Positions 1 through 9,300 of a stretch of DNA of 34,247 bases are shown here, piece after piece. The DNA is from Rhizobiales bacterium Ga0077524 (GTDB taxonomy: Bacteria; Pseudomonadota; Alphaproteobacteria; Rhizobiales; Hyphomicrobiaceae). Under the pieces are notes generated by a model, which saw only the letters and a list, made by a program, of their open reading frames with translations, did no database searches and was not told the DNA's origin. How positions within the stretch are numbered: position 1 is the stretch's first letter; every line of letters begins with the position of its first letter. Made by a program: the position numbers and the translations under genes. Where the stretch lies: assembly GCA_001464755.1 (NCBI GenBank), contig LNDR01000389.1:1-34247 (forward strand). The letters run 5' to 3'.

Positions 1-1
1 C

Positions 2-1321
2 CTCGAGCCCGACATCGTCTGGCGCGCTTTCGGCAACCGTGCCGAGATCAACACGCAACCGGCAGAAGCTCCCGAAGCCTTCGTCGCCGAAGGCGAGCCG
101 GCGCTCGCCTCGCTGCGTACTCTGCTTGCGCGGTCGCGAATTGCCCTTCCGCCAGAATTGCCACCCATGGCCGCGGGTGTTTTCGGTTACATGGGGTACG
201 ATACCGTGCGTCTCGTCGAAGATCTTCCGGACGTACCGCCCGACGTGCTGGGCGTACCGGATGCGATCCTGGTGCGGCCCACGGTGATGGTCATCTTCGA
301 TGCCGTGAAAGACGAGATGACGGTGGCGACACCCGTCTTTCCTCGTGCAGGTGTCAAGGCCAACGTCGCCTACGCAGCGGCCGTCGCACGTCTCAATGGG
401 ATCGTGCGAAGCCTCGACGACCCCCTACCGCACGCAGCAATACCAACCACACCGCTCGAGACGCCGGCCCCTGTATCCAACACGCCCGCGGCCGACTATC
501 TGGCCATGGTGGCCCGCTGCAAGGACTACATCGCGGCGGGTGACGCCTTCCAGATCGTAATCTCCCAGCGTTTTTCGGCCCCGTTCACGCTGCCGTCCTT
601 CTCGCTCTATCGGGCGCTCCGCCGGACGAACCCGTCACCGTTCCTTTTCCATCTCGATTTCGGTGGTTTCGCGCTGGTCGGCTCGAGCCCCGAGATCCTG
701 GTGCGCGCCCGCGACGGACGCGTCACCATACGTCCGCTGGCTGGCACGCGACGGCGCGGCACAACTGCCGAGGAGGATCGGCAGCTCGAGGCGGAACTCG
801 TATCCGACCCGAAAGAACGTGCAGAGCATCTCATGCTGCTCGACCTCGGGCGCAACGACGTCGGCCGCGTTGCCAGAATAGGCACGGTAGAGGTGGCCTC
901 GAGCTTCGACGTCGAGCGCTACAGTCAGGTCATGCACCTGTCCTCGACCGTCAACGGCGATCTCGACCCGCGCTACGACGCCATCGATGCCCTGCTCGCC
1001 GGCTTTCCAGCCGGCACCCTGTCAGGGGCACCTAAGGTCCGCGCCATGGAGATCATCGACGAACTCGAGAAGGAGAAGCGCGGCCCTTACGCCGGATGCG
1101 TCGGCTACTTCTCCGCCGACGGCAACATGGACACATGCATCGTCCTGCGGACGGCGCTGGTCAAGGATGGGCGAATGTACGTGCAGGCGGGGGCTGGCAT
1201 CGTGGCCGACAGCGTGCCGGCCGACGAGCAACAGGAGTGCGTGATCAAGGCCCGCGCGCTGTTCCGGGCCGCCGAGGAGGCCGTGCGGTTTGCGGGGCGC
1301 ACCCGTCGCGGCAACGTATAA
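2..1321 (+). CDS. trpE: Anthranilate synthase component I, 5'-truncated by the window edge
   Basis: This enzyme makes anthranilate from chorismate and glutamine-derived ammonia, the first committed step of tryptophan synthesis. The reading frame is open from base 2 with no start, so the N-terminus (including the usual feedback-inhibition LLES region) lies outside the window. The 439 visible residues hold the chorismate-binding domain with its standard motifs in order: a GSSPEILVR block, LAGTRRRG, the ERAEHLMLLDLGRND block, SGAPKVRAMEIIDELE and, near the end, the GYFSADGNMDTCIVLRTA and QAGAGIVADS blocks. The full-length LDLGRNDVGRV stretch favours TrpE over PabB or isochorismate synthase, though PabB cannot be excluded without the N-terminus. 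The stop is TAA at 1319-1321. The next gene converges on it from the minus strand. Confidence 0.93.
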   Translation, partial: LEPDIVWRAFGNRAEINTQPAEAPEAFVAEGEPALASLRTLLARSRIALPPELPPMAAGVFGYMGYDTVRLVEDLPDVPPDVLGVPDAILVRPTVMVIFDAVKDEMTVATPVFPRAGVKANVAYAAAVARLNGIVRSLDDPLPHAAIPTTPLETPAPVSNTPAADYLAMVARCKDYIAAGDAFQIVISQRFSAPFTLPSFSLYRALRRTNPSPFLFHLDFGGFALVGSSPEILVRARDGRVTIRPLAGTRRRGTTAEEDRQLEAELVSDPKERAEHLMLLDLGRNDVGRVARIGTVEVASSFDVERYSQVMHLSSTVNGDLDPRYDAIDALLAGFPAGTLSGAPKVRAMEIIDELEKEKRGPYAGCVGYFSADGNMDTCIVLRTALVKDGRMYVQAGAGIVADSVPADEQQECVIKARALFRAAEEAVRFAGRTRRGNV

Positions 1322-1390
1322 GTTTGGCCCCGAGCCGCTCTGCGACACCCTGAGCGCTCTGCGATCCGGCTCCGTCCCCGCTGCCACTAT

Positions 1391-3565
1391 TCAGCGGGCG
1401 CGTAACCCCTCGACGCTGTTGGCGAGGCGCACGAGGAGGCTTGGCGGTATCGATCCGACCGCCGCGCAGTCCGGGCGTCGCAAGCCGTCGAGCAGAACGC
1501 CTGGATCACCATTGAAGGCGGGCCCGAGCGCGCGGCGGACGACTCCAGTGGCGACGCCACCATCGGCCCAGCGCTGTCTGCAGGCGACGAGAACGAGATG
1601 GCGGGTCAGCCTGGCACGACGGTCGCTGAGACGTAATTGGGCTGTCAAACCGCCGCTTACGGCCTGCCGGGCTACGTCGGGCGGCTCCGGAGAGACGACG
1701 CCGCCTGTCGGCACGAGAGAACCTATGACCGTAACCGTGTCCGAGTTTGCGCGCTCGCTGGCGCGAATGAGATCGGCCCACGCAGCACTGCTGGCTCCGG
1801 AACGCTCGGCCGCGGCACTTTCGTCGCTGCCTGCCAGGGCGACGGCCAAAGCGGCGCGCAGACGCCCGACGCCCCCCCATTCGGGCAGATGTTTCAGCTC
1901 CCGATCCAGGCCCTCGAATTCCACCCTTGTCGGCGGCTCGCTCCTCAGCCCTACCAGATCGGCGAGATCGCTATCACTGTTCTCGGGGACGCTGGCCCTC
2001 CACACCCAAGCCTCGCGAAGGCTCGCTGCGCGGATGCGGGCTCCAGTCATGTCGGCACCCAGCAAGCGGGCCCGATAGAGACTCGCGCCCTCGAGATCGA
2101 CCGCGCGCAGAACGGCGCCTTCAAGACTTGCGAAATCCATGACGACGGCCTGCAGGGCCGCGTTCGTCAGGTCGGCCCCCTGCATCCTGGCGCCGGTCAA
2201 GTCGGCCCCTTGAAGGTTTGCTCCCGAAAGATTGGCCCCTTGTAGCGAGACGCCTCCCGTCAAATCGGCCTTCTCGAGCCGGGCGCCGTCGAGGTTGGCT
2301 CCGACAAGATTGACGTGAGAGACGGAGGCGCCGCGTAGGTCAGCACCTTCGAGACGGGCACCGGCAAAGTCGAGACCCGTGAGCGTGGCGTCGGCCAAGC
2401 GCGCCTTGGTGAAGATGGCCCTCCGCGCGCTGGCGCAATCCGCCGCTTCTCGAGTCTCGACGAGCATTCGTCCGGAATTATGGGCACACCCGATCATGGC
2501 ACCGCGAAGATCGGCACCGACCAGGCTCGCCCCGTCCAGCCTGGCGCCAGTCAGATCCGCCTGCTGCAAATCGGTCCGGTCGAGCCGAGCATAGCGGAGG
2601 TCTCGATGGCGCAGGTTGAGCGTCGGCGAGCCCGGCCTTACATCCTTGCCTGGGACGAGATTTAGGTCGGTGACGTTGAGGTTGCGCGCGAACAGCCCGA
2701 GCAGTTTGTCGTCCGCCGAGCCGGCCAGAACTGGCACCGTCGCACCATCTCGAGGAGCCGTCCCGAACGGGACAGCGTCAGACCCCGCCCACGACAACGA
2801 TCGGGAGACCCGATCGAGGCGCTCGCCCGGTATGGTGGCAACCAGGAACGCAAAGCCGGTGGCACCGCCGGCAAGAGCCAATGCGACGATCACCGAGAGA
2901 GGGTGCCTGCGGCTCACCCGCGACAGTGCCGCGGCGAATGTAGGATCGGGGCGCGTCAGGAAGACGCCGATCAGCCCCAGGAAAGCGATATCCGCCGCAA
3001 CAGCCGCTCGGTGCGCCAGCGTGATGGTCTCATCGTGATAGGGCAGAAACGCAACCTGAATACTCAGCAGCGCGACCACCGGCATGACGATCACCGTCAG
3101 CCACGCGAAGCCGTGCATCATTGCAGTAACGATACGGCTGTGCTGGGGGCCCGCGATGGCCTGCACGAGAAAGAAGTTACCCAACTCGAGCCTGAGCGGA
3201 TGCGTTCGCCGGTCCGTCGCCTCGAGGATGCGCAGCGCCTTGTCAAACTCCAACGCCTTCCTCGCAAGCGTCACGAGCTGCAAGATGAAGCCGACATGGA
3301 ACAAAACAACGACGAACGGCACGAGCAGGAAAAACCGCGGCAAGTCGATGCCTACCTGCAGGAGTGGCAGCGCAAGCTCGCCTGCGATCAGGAGGTCGCG
3401 ATGGCTCACGCCCGCAACTGTAACCAGCAGATAGCTTACAACGCCGATGAAGATCAGCCAGCTGGTATGTGCCGAAGCGCTCGAAGCATTCACGGCCTCG
3501 AGAAGGCTGTAGGGATTGACAGGCGCCTCGCCCTCGACAGCTGCCCCCTGCGACACATCACTCAT
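1391..3565 (-). CDS. Membrane-anchored pentapeptide-repeat protein
   Basis: This 724-residue protein has two parts. The N-terminal ~250 residues contain about five hydrophobic helices (around residues 36-54, 78-103, 150-176, 189-206 and 225-247). From about residue 315 to 525 it is a run of A(D/N)LxG-type pentapeptides such as ADLTG, ANLSG and ADLRG, which in known structures fold into a right-handed quadrilateral beta-helix. A further ~200 residues after the repeats match nothing I recognise. Pentapeptide repeats are a scaffold rather than an activity, so no function is assigned. The repeat domain could lie on the cytoplasmic or the periplasmic side. It is transcribed towards trpE with only 69 bp between the two stops. 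The start at 3565 gives a natural N-terminus (MSDVSQ). A repeat interruption with two cysteines (GCAHNSG...ADCAS) lies in the middle of the helix. Confidence 0.85.
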   Translation of the reverse strand: MSDVSQGAAVEGEAPVNPYSLLEAVNASSASAHTSWLIFIGVVSYLLVTVAGVSHRDLLIAGELALPLLQVGIDLPRFFLLVPFVVVLFHVGFILQLVTLARKALEFDKALRILEATDRRTHPLRLELGNFFLVQAIAGPQHSRIVTAMMHGFAWLTVIVMPVVALLSIQVAFLPYHDETITLAHRAAVAADIAFLGLIGVFLTRPDPTFAAALSRVSRRHPLSVIVALALAGGATGFAFLVATIPGERLDRVSRSLSWAGSDAVPFGTAPRDGATVPVLAGSADDKLLGLFARNLNVTDLNLVPGKDVRPGSPTLNLRHRDLRYARLDRTDLQQADLTGARLDGASLVGADLRGAMIGCAHNSGRMLVETREAADCASARRAIFTKARLADATLTGLDFAGARLEGADLRGASVSHVNLVGANLDGARLEKADLTGGVSLQGANLSGANLQGADLTGARMQGADLTNAALQAVVMDFASLEGAVLRAVDLEGASLYRARLLGADMTGARIRAASLREAWVWRASVPENSDSDLADLVGLRSEPPTRVEFEGLDRELKHLPEWGGVGRLRAALAVALAGSDESAAAERSGASSAAWADLIRASERANSDTVTVIGSLVPTGGVVSPEPPDVARQAVSGGLTAQLRLSDRRARLTRHLVLVACRQRWADGGVATGVVRRALGPAFNGDPGVLLDGLRRPDCAAVGSIPPSLLVRLANSVEGLRAR

Positions 3566-3793
3566 AACAGGACCGTTCCCGACCCGCTGTGGACCAAGGT
3601 TGCATGGCCCTACCGGTTAATCGATGACGGGCACGACTGCCGCTGCCAACTTGCCTCACCCGGCAATGAGCGGGACTTTGTCCACAGGCTGAGGGCCAAG
3701 CCACTACTGCCCGTCGCGATGCCGGCGCCCCAACGCGTGGATGCGCCGATCATTCCGAACCGATGGGCTGCCGAGGCGGAAACGTTGGCCCGC

Positions 3794-4072
3794 TCAGCTC
3801 CGATAGTCCTGGATGCGCGTCGCGCGAAGGCCCGCAAGGCCATGCTTGTCGATCGAGCGCTGCCAGGACAGGAACTCGTCCACGGTGAGCTTGTAACGCT
3901 CACACGCCTCCTCGAGGCTCAGGAGGCCGCCGCGTACAGCGGCAACCACCTCGGCTTTACGCCGGATAACCCATCGCTTCGTGTCCCTGGGGGGAAGGTC
4001 CGCGACAGTCAATGGACTGCCGTCGGGGCCAATCACGTAGCGGGCGCGCGATCTGAATTGTTGATCGGTCAT
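3794..4072 (-). CDS. sciP: SciP/DUF1153 family CtrA inhibitory protein
   Basis: This 92-residue protein matches the alphaproteobacterial SciP family almost throughout, with the blocks RSRARYVIGPDGSPLT, KRWVIRRKAEVVAAVRGGL, SLEEACERYKLTVDEFLSW and HGLAGLRATRIQDYR. In Caulobacter, SciP is a small helix-turn-helix protein that binds the response regulator CtrA and prevents it from recruiting RNA polymerase at cell-cycle promoters. The frame is open up to 4108, but I place the start at the ATG at 4070-4072 because family members begin with MTD-like residues just before the RSRARYV block. A GAGAG stretch lies about 13 nt upstream. The gene stands alone, with gaps on both sides. Its AT-rich upstream region is described separately. 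The family call is very secure. The regulatory role is by homology. Confidence 0.92.
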   Translation of the reverse strand: MTDQQFRSRARYVIGPDGSPLTVADLPPRDTKRWVIRRKAEVVAAVRGGLLSLEEACERYKLTVDEFLSWQRSIDKHGLAGLRATRIQDYRS

Positions 4073-4512
4073 GATACTCGGTACACTCTCTCTGACCTGG
4101 AGCCACACTACCTCGTCGCGATTAATTCGCTCTGAAGCAGCTCGGTTAACTTTCCCAGACCCAACGATCCAATTTTACATTATATATCTGATAGATAAAC
4201 CATCACGCTTATAATTGGTAAACGCACGCTGCGCTTCAAGCCACAAATCATTGAGCGCAATGGACAAATTGTCGCACCCAGTGACCTCAGGAGGAATTTG
4301 CGCGCTTTTTGGCCCGAGCCGCTGCCGTTTCACCATCAAAGCAAGACGCACGGCAGCCGCCAGCGGTTCCCGACTTCCTTCCGGACGAGATCACCCAGTC
4401 GTCAATGAAGGCCGTAACGAGGGCAGTGCACGCGCCGCACGCCTGACGGCGGTCCGCTCGCGCCGCTCACCTACGACGCGCCGACCGCCTCACTGCAGCC
4501 GTGTGCTTGCGA
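4073..4512. other. Intergenic region upstream of sciP, with an AT-rich island
   Basis: There is no credible gene in this 440-bp gap. Bases 4170-4220 are strikingly AT-rich for this genome and, read on the minus strand towards sciP, contain TATAAT-like sequence, so the sciP promoter probably lies here. Two TTAA half-sites, also on the minus-strand approach to sciP, sit near 4121 and 4145, but they are about 20 bp apart rather than the 7 bp of a canonical CtrA box. The 4260-4512 part returns to high GC and shows no recognisable element. A plus-strand open frame that crosses it is arginine- and serine-rich and looks like noise. Confidence 0.4.
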
Positions 4513-5499
4513 TCAGGCCACCCACGAGTCCTGAAGCCCGGCGATGCGGGCCAGCGTGTCAGCAGAGAGCGAGCCCTTGGCGATGGCGGCCGCCGCGCCC
4601 TCGAACTGCGCCGGTGTTGCGATGCCCACCTGCAACGTCGAGACGTGGGGATGGCTGGCAACGTAGCGAATAGCCAGTTCGACTTTGTCGGCCGCACCGG
4701 CAGCGGCAACGGCTTGATCGAAAGTGTGCGCGCGCGCGACATCGGCGCGGTAATCGGCACCCGAGCCGATCGGTGCAACGTCCTGCATACCGAGTGGGTG
4801 GCGCGCCTCCTCGCCCGAGAGCGCCCCGCCAGCGAGTACGCGGATAACGATTGTGCCCATTCCCGCTGCAGCCGCCCGGCCCAACAATTCGCCGTAGTCC
4901 TGCGCCGGAAAGCCTGTCGGAATCGCGCGCCCCGCGCCCGGGCTCAGCATGTTGTAGACAATCTGGGCCGTGTCGAAGGCCTTGGCGTCGACGACACGTT
5001 GGAGCGCTGCCGTATCCCCGATCGCCGTGATGCCGGCGAAGCGGATCTTGCCCGCGCGTTTCAGCTTCTCGAATGCGGGCACGACTTCGCCGAGGACAAC
5101 GTCAGGATGAAGATCCCGAGGCCGTCCCTCGCCGGAGATCGAGTTGTGAAGCTGTAGCAGGTCGACGCAATCGCGCTTCAGGCGGCCCAGGCTCTCGTCG
5201 ATGGACTTTTCGATCGCCGCAGCAATGTCGCTCTTGCCCTCCGGCGGCACGTTGACCTTGGTCCCGAGCACGACGTCGGGCTTCAACTCGGCGAAGATGC
5301 GACCGACATTGGTCTCGGAGGCACCATTGCCATAGAGGGGCGCTGTATCGAAGAAGTTGATGCCGATCTCGAGCGCCCGCGTGACGGCACGCATTTGGTC
5401 AGCCGGGTCACCCTTGGTCATCAGGCCGCCGACGGCGCCGCAGCCGAAGGTCAGCAGCGACACGTCGAGGCCGGTCCGTCCAAGCTTTCTTTTCTGCAT
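4513..5499 (-). CDS. Aldo/keto reductase
   Basis: This 328-residue NAD(P)H-dependent oxidoreductase has the (alpha/beta)8-barrel aldo/keto reductase signature. It opens with RKLGRTGLDVSLLTFGC. The catalytic tetrad can be read as D51 and Y56 (in FFDTAPLYG), K81 (in LGTK) and H118 (in LLQLHNS). It resembles the group annotated as L-fucose or D-threo-aldose 1-dehydrogenase, but the substrate cannot be set from sequence. The start ATG at 5497-5499 has AAGGAA about 10 nt upstream. It lies 29 nt after the stop of the thioredoxin-like gene on the same strand, so the two are probably co-transcribed. Confidence 0.9.
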   Translation of the reverse strand: MQKRKLGRTGLDVSLLTFGCGAVGGLMTKGDPADQMRAVTRALEIGINFFDTAPLYGNGASETNVGRIFAELKPDVVLGTKVNVPPEGKSDIAAAIEKSIDESLGRLKRDCVDLLQLHNSISGEGRPRDLHPDVVLGEVVPAFEKLKRAGKIRFAGITAIGDTAALQRVVDAKAFDTAQIVYNMLSPGAGRAIPTGFPAQDYGELLGRAAAAGMGTIVIRVLAGGALSGEEARHPLGMQDVAPIGSGADYRADVARAHTFDQAVAAAGAADKVELAIRYVASHPHVSTLQVGIATPAQFEGAAAAIAKGSLSADTLARIAGLQDSWVA

Positions 5500-5528
5500 G
5501 ATATTCGTTCCTTTTCGCGGAGCCCGCG

Positions 5529-6206
5529 TCAGTCGGACTTCACTTTCGGCGGAGCAGCCCCCGCCTTGAGCGCGTCTCGCTCAGCCATCCGGGCGATGTG
5601 GAAGCGCTGGAAGTTCGGATCGGTTTCGTAGACCTTACCTCGTATCCAGGCAAACAAGTCGATGAACGTAGCGGGCCCGAAGCCGAGCGGCAGTCGCGCG
5701 ACTTCGAGGGGCGGGCCCCACTTCGCCGACTGGCCAGATACGTTCTCCTTGAAGAAGACGATCGTCGGCGTGAACAACACACCCCACCGCTCAGCGAGCT
5801 TTTTTTCGGTCGCGCGAATGCCATCGAAGTCGGTGACCTCACGCGAGCCCCACAGATCGAGCTGCACAATGTTGAAATTCTCGCGCACATAGTCGTTGAT
5901 GTAGCGTTGAGACAGAACCTCCGTGTGCATCTTGGTACAGTAGATGCACCCGCGTTGCTCGAAAATGACGGCAAAGCGGCGGCCCTTCGTCATGGCCTCG
6001 GCGTGATCCTCCTTCAGGTCGAGGAAGGATTGGACGAACCACGCCTGATGATAAAGCCCGTCCTCCCCCTTGAGCGGCACCACACGCGGCTCGATTTCAC
6101 CCGTCACAAGCGGGAGCGCAGGCGGCTCGGCCGGATGTACTACCCCGGTTGTCGTGGCCAGCAGAGCGCCAGCGAGACACAAGCTCGACCAGAACGCCGT
6201 TCGCAT
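5529..6206 (-). CDS. Periplasmic thioredoxin-fold protein, SoxW-like
   Basis: This 225-residue protein begins with a signal peptide (MRTAFWSSLCLAGALLATTT, then cleavage probably near the HPA at 24-26) and carries a thioredoxin fold. The redox motif is C87-I-Y-C90 in EQRGCIYCTKMH, and the cis-proline segment LFTPTIVFF follows about 60 residues later. The GCxYCxKMH context is typical of SoxW-like and related thioredoxins that keep periplasmic partners reduced. No sox genes are present here, so the partner is unknown. The frame is open far upstream to 6668, but that extension has no coding character, whereas the chosen ATG is followed at once by a clean signal peptide. It is the first gene of a two-gene unit with the aldo/keto reductase and is divergent from the large membrane protein. 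Confidence 0.82.
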   Translation of the reverse strand: MRTAFWSSLCLAGALLATTTGVVHPAEPPALPLVTGEIEPRVVPLKGEDGLYHQAWFVQSFLDLKEDHAEAMTKGRRFAVIFEQRGCIYCTKMHTEVLSQRYINDYVRENFNIVQLDLWGSREVTDFDGIRATEKKLAERWGVLFTPTIVFFKENVSGQSAKWGPPLEVARLPLGFGPATFIDLFAWIRGKVYETDPNFQRFHIARMAERDALKAGAAPPKVKSD

Positions 6207-6300
6207 GATCGTGCCATCCCGATTGTCAGAACGAGCGATCCTAGGTCGCTTCTCGGCTTGCGCCAAGCCGACCATGAATGCGCGCCCGCCACACCCTCCA

Positions 6301-6324
6301 ATCCGACGATCCGACGATCCGACG
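6301..6324. repeat. Three tandem copies of an 8-bp unit
   Basis: The octamer ATCCGACG occurs three times without a break in the divergent gap between the thioredoxin-like gene and the large membrane protein. It could be a regulator-binding array or simple slippage. The sequence alone does not decide. Confidence 0.75.
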
Positions 6325-6399
6325 CGTTGACCGGCGCTGAGCGCAATGTCCACATTCCCGCCGGGGACGATGCCGGGAATTGGAAGGGGTCGGACGGAC

Positions 6400-9300
6400 A
6401 TGACGGGGCAAATGGACGACGCGCCAGGCGTGACAGGCGGGCGGCCAGGTCTGCGAACGCTGATCGCGCTCACCATGCTTCTGATCGCCTCACTAGGTGC
6501 CGGTATCGCCGGCTGGGCCGCGATCAAGCAGCAGGACGCGACCAATCTCGAGCGCCGTCTCGCGCAGGCCCAGACGATGGAGCTTGCCGACCGCATGCCG
6601 TTGATAGATGCCAGCCGCTCGGCGCGCCTGCTGCAAGAACGGTTGGAGCACCACCTCGACGACGCCAATCGTCTCCAGAAATTGGCCGACGCAGCCCGGC
6701 AAGCAGATCCGGCGCGAGCGCAGCGCTATTCCCTCGATGCGCAGGAGGCACAACTGCTCGCGAATGCGCTGAGACCGTTCGTCGAGTTCCTGCCCAATAT
6801 TCTCGCGCCCGCCAACTCGCTGGACGAGCGGCGCATCGGTCTCGTGGCCGTCGGCTCACTGCAAAGACGCGGATTTCAGGCCCAGTGGATCGAGGCAGCC
6901 GCCGATCCGAACTCGGGCGGACAGGCACGGATAACCTATCTCGAGAAAGAGCGTATCGAGATCTTTGACGAGCAGGTGCTCGGCCTGGCCATCGTCGTCG
7001 TTGGGCTGGTCGCATCGCTGGTCGGGCTGACTCTGGCCGACCTGAGCGGCGCACGGCCGGGTGTCGCTATCGCTCTCTACCTTCTCGCCATCGCCGGCGC
7101 TGGTGGCGCCATTGCCACGGCACTCTGGATTGACGACACACTCATCGGCATCGTCGGCGGCGTGGCGACGGCGTTTGCATTTCTGGTCGGCGTCGCTTGG
7201 CTGCTTGGTTGGCTCGGTACAGCGCGACCGACAGACGAGCCGCTGCAGCCGCAGGGCATCGATCAAGGCGGATTCGCGGGCGGCTCCGTGCAGATCCAGG
7301 AGACCCACCACGGCTTCTCGCGTCTGCTCATCGTCGCGATTGCTCTGGCTGCACTGGTCAGCTCGGTGATCGGCTACTGGTACGCCGTGTCGGGCTCGCG
7401 CGGCGACGATGCAGCGCACGAGGCCTACCAGCAGCAACTCGATGTGGTGCGGCGCTCCGGCCGGGCGAGCACGGCGGTCATCACCACCTTCGAGGGGCTC
7501 TCCGATCTCTATGAGCGGCGCGTCCGATGCCGGGCCGCACGCAATCGCTCGGCCCTGGCGGGCGAGGGACGCATCACCGAGCCCTCGGCAATCGCAAGCC
7601 TCGACGAGGTCGCCCGTTGCGGATCGCTTACCGACACGAATGGCGATCCGCGTGGACTGATCGATCTCGACCGCCGCTTCGGGCCGCAGGCAGACACGCG
7701 TTTCCCTTTACGCCTGCAGCAGCATGTGACGGGGGTCACTGAGCACGCAAACACGGCAGAGTCTCTCGCTCTGTGGGACGGCTACGGCGAGCTAGCCGCA
7801 TTCTGGCACGCCAAAACCACGTCGTTTCTCGCCGGTCTGACCATCATCGCCATTGCGCTCTACGTCCTCGGGCAGGCGTTGGCCATGGTGCAACTCGGCG
7901 TCGCCCGCGCCATGGCTGCATGTGGCATCGCGATGACGCTCGGCGCCCTCGGCTGGTCGGCTCTCACCTGGGCGAGACCGTTGCCGACCGGGTCAGCGAG
8001 CACTAAAGCTGGGTGCGACGTTCCCGCCTCGCTCGACGCCGGTATGGCGGCTTTGCAGTCGACCTATCGGATGCGGGCATCTGCACACAACTACGCGCTC
8101 GGCTCGTTGAAGTTGATCGCCGCGGATTCGACAACGGACTTCGCAAGCGCCATCTCGTCGCTTGAATGTGCCGTCGAGTTCCGCGCAAGCTTGGCGCTCG
8201 CCTATCACGACCTCGCTGGCGCCGCAGCCCTGAGCCAATCCGCCCACAAGGGGCAATCCTATTACAGCCTCCCGACCAAGGAGCGGCTCGACGACATCGA
8301 GCGCAGTGCGCGTCTCGGCATCGACATCCAGAGACGCCTCGAGCTCGCCCCCAACGCTTATGCGCTCAACTCACACGCGGTGGCACTTTGGGGCCTCGGT
8401 GTTCGCGACGGCAAGATCGAGCTAATTCGGCAAGCTCTCGACCTCGTCGACCGGGCAATCGCTATCGCCGAGCGCCTCGAACGGGACCGCATCAGAGTGT
8501 CGGCCGAACCAGAGAAGAACCTCTATCCTTGGCTGTCGGTGCTGCCGCTGCTGCATCTCAACAGAAGCTTGTTCCTCATCGCTACGGACCGCCTCGACGA
8601 GGGTCGCGCTGCGGCGGAGCGCGCGCTCACCTTTGGCGTCAACCGCGACTGGTCGCTCGGGGCAACGATGATCACAGCGACTGGCCTGCTCGATGCCAAT
8701 TGCGAGCGGCTGCATCCAGCGGCTCGTTGCGTCGCGATCCGTCTCGCTCTCGCAGACTACAAGCGAGCGCTGCTCGAGGGCGCATGGGAGCCAGAAGCGA
8801 AGATCAAGACGGGGCGCATTCCAGGCGCCGCACTGGTCGTCGCGCCGAGCCAGGTCTCGCTCGCGGTGCGCATCGGCGACTTCGACCCCGACAAGGATCG
8901 TCTTTCCGTGATCTGGTCCGTCACCGATCCTCAGTGGGGCGTGCAAGACGCTCTCACCAACATCGTGCCGCCTGCCACGCAGTCCGATTTGCGGGTCATC
9001 AAGGATCGCGGCGTGTACTTGAAGCGCAACGTCCTGCCGGGCGGCGGCTACAGGCGCTGCCTGTCGCCGGGGCAGTACACGGCTGAGGTTTTCCTCAATG
9101 GGCGGCTCGAGACGTCGGTAGCGGCCGAACTCAAAGGTCCTGCCCTGACCGCGGCAAGACTGGAGGTGATCAACCTTGCCTTCTGCCACCCGGTCGGCTG
9201 GACGGTGGCGCCTCCGCCGGAGGGTACCGGCTGGAGCGCCGAGCCGATGGTGAGCTTTCTCAACCAGAAGGGAGCCGCAGCGGCCTATCTGCTCGCCATT

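Noticed and set aside
2903-4135. Long plus-strand open frame opposite the pentapeptide-repeat and sciP genes
   Set aside because: Its translation is low-complexity, rich in R, Q, D and H, and matches no family, while both minus-strand genes beneath it have clear family motifs.
4215-4673. Plus-strand open frame between sciP and the aldo/keto reductase
   Set aside because: The product is Arg/Ser/Pro-rich without motifs and its end overlaps the well-supported reductase gene.
6207-6668. N-terminal extension of the thioredoxin-like gene to an upstream ATG
   Set aside because: The extension is Arg/Ser-rich and overlaps the divergent membrane protein gene, while an ATG at 6206 starts a clean signal peptide.
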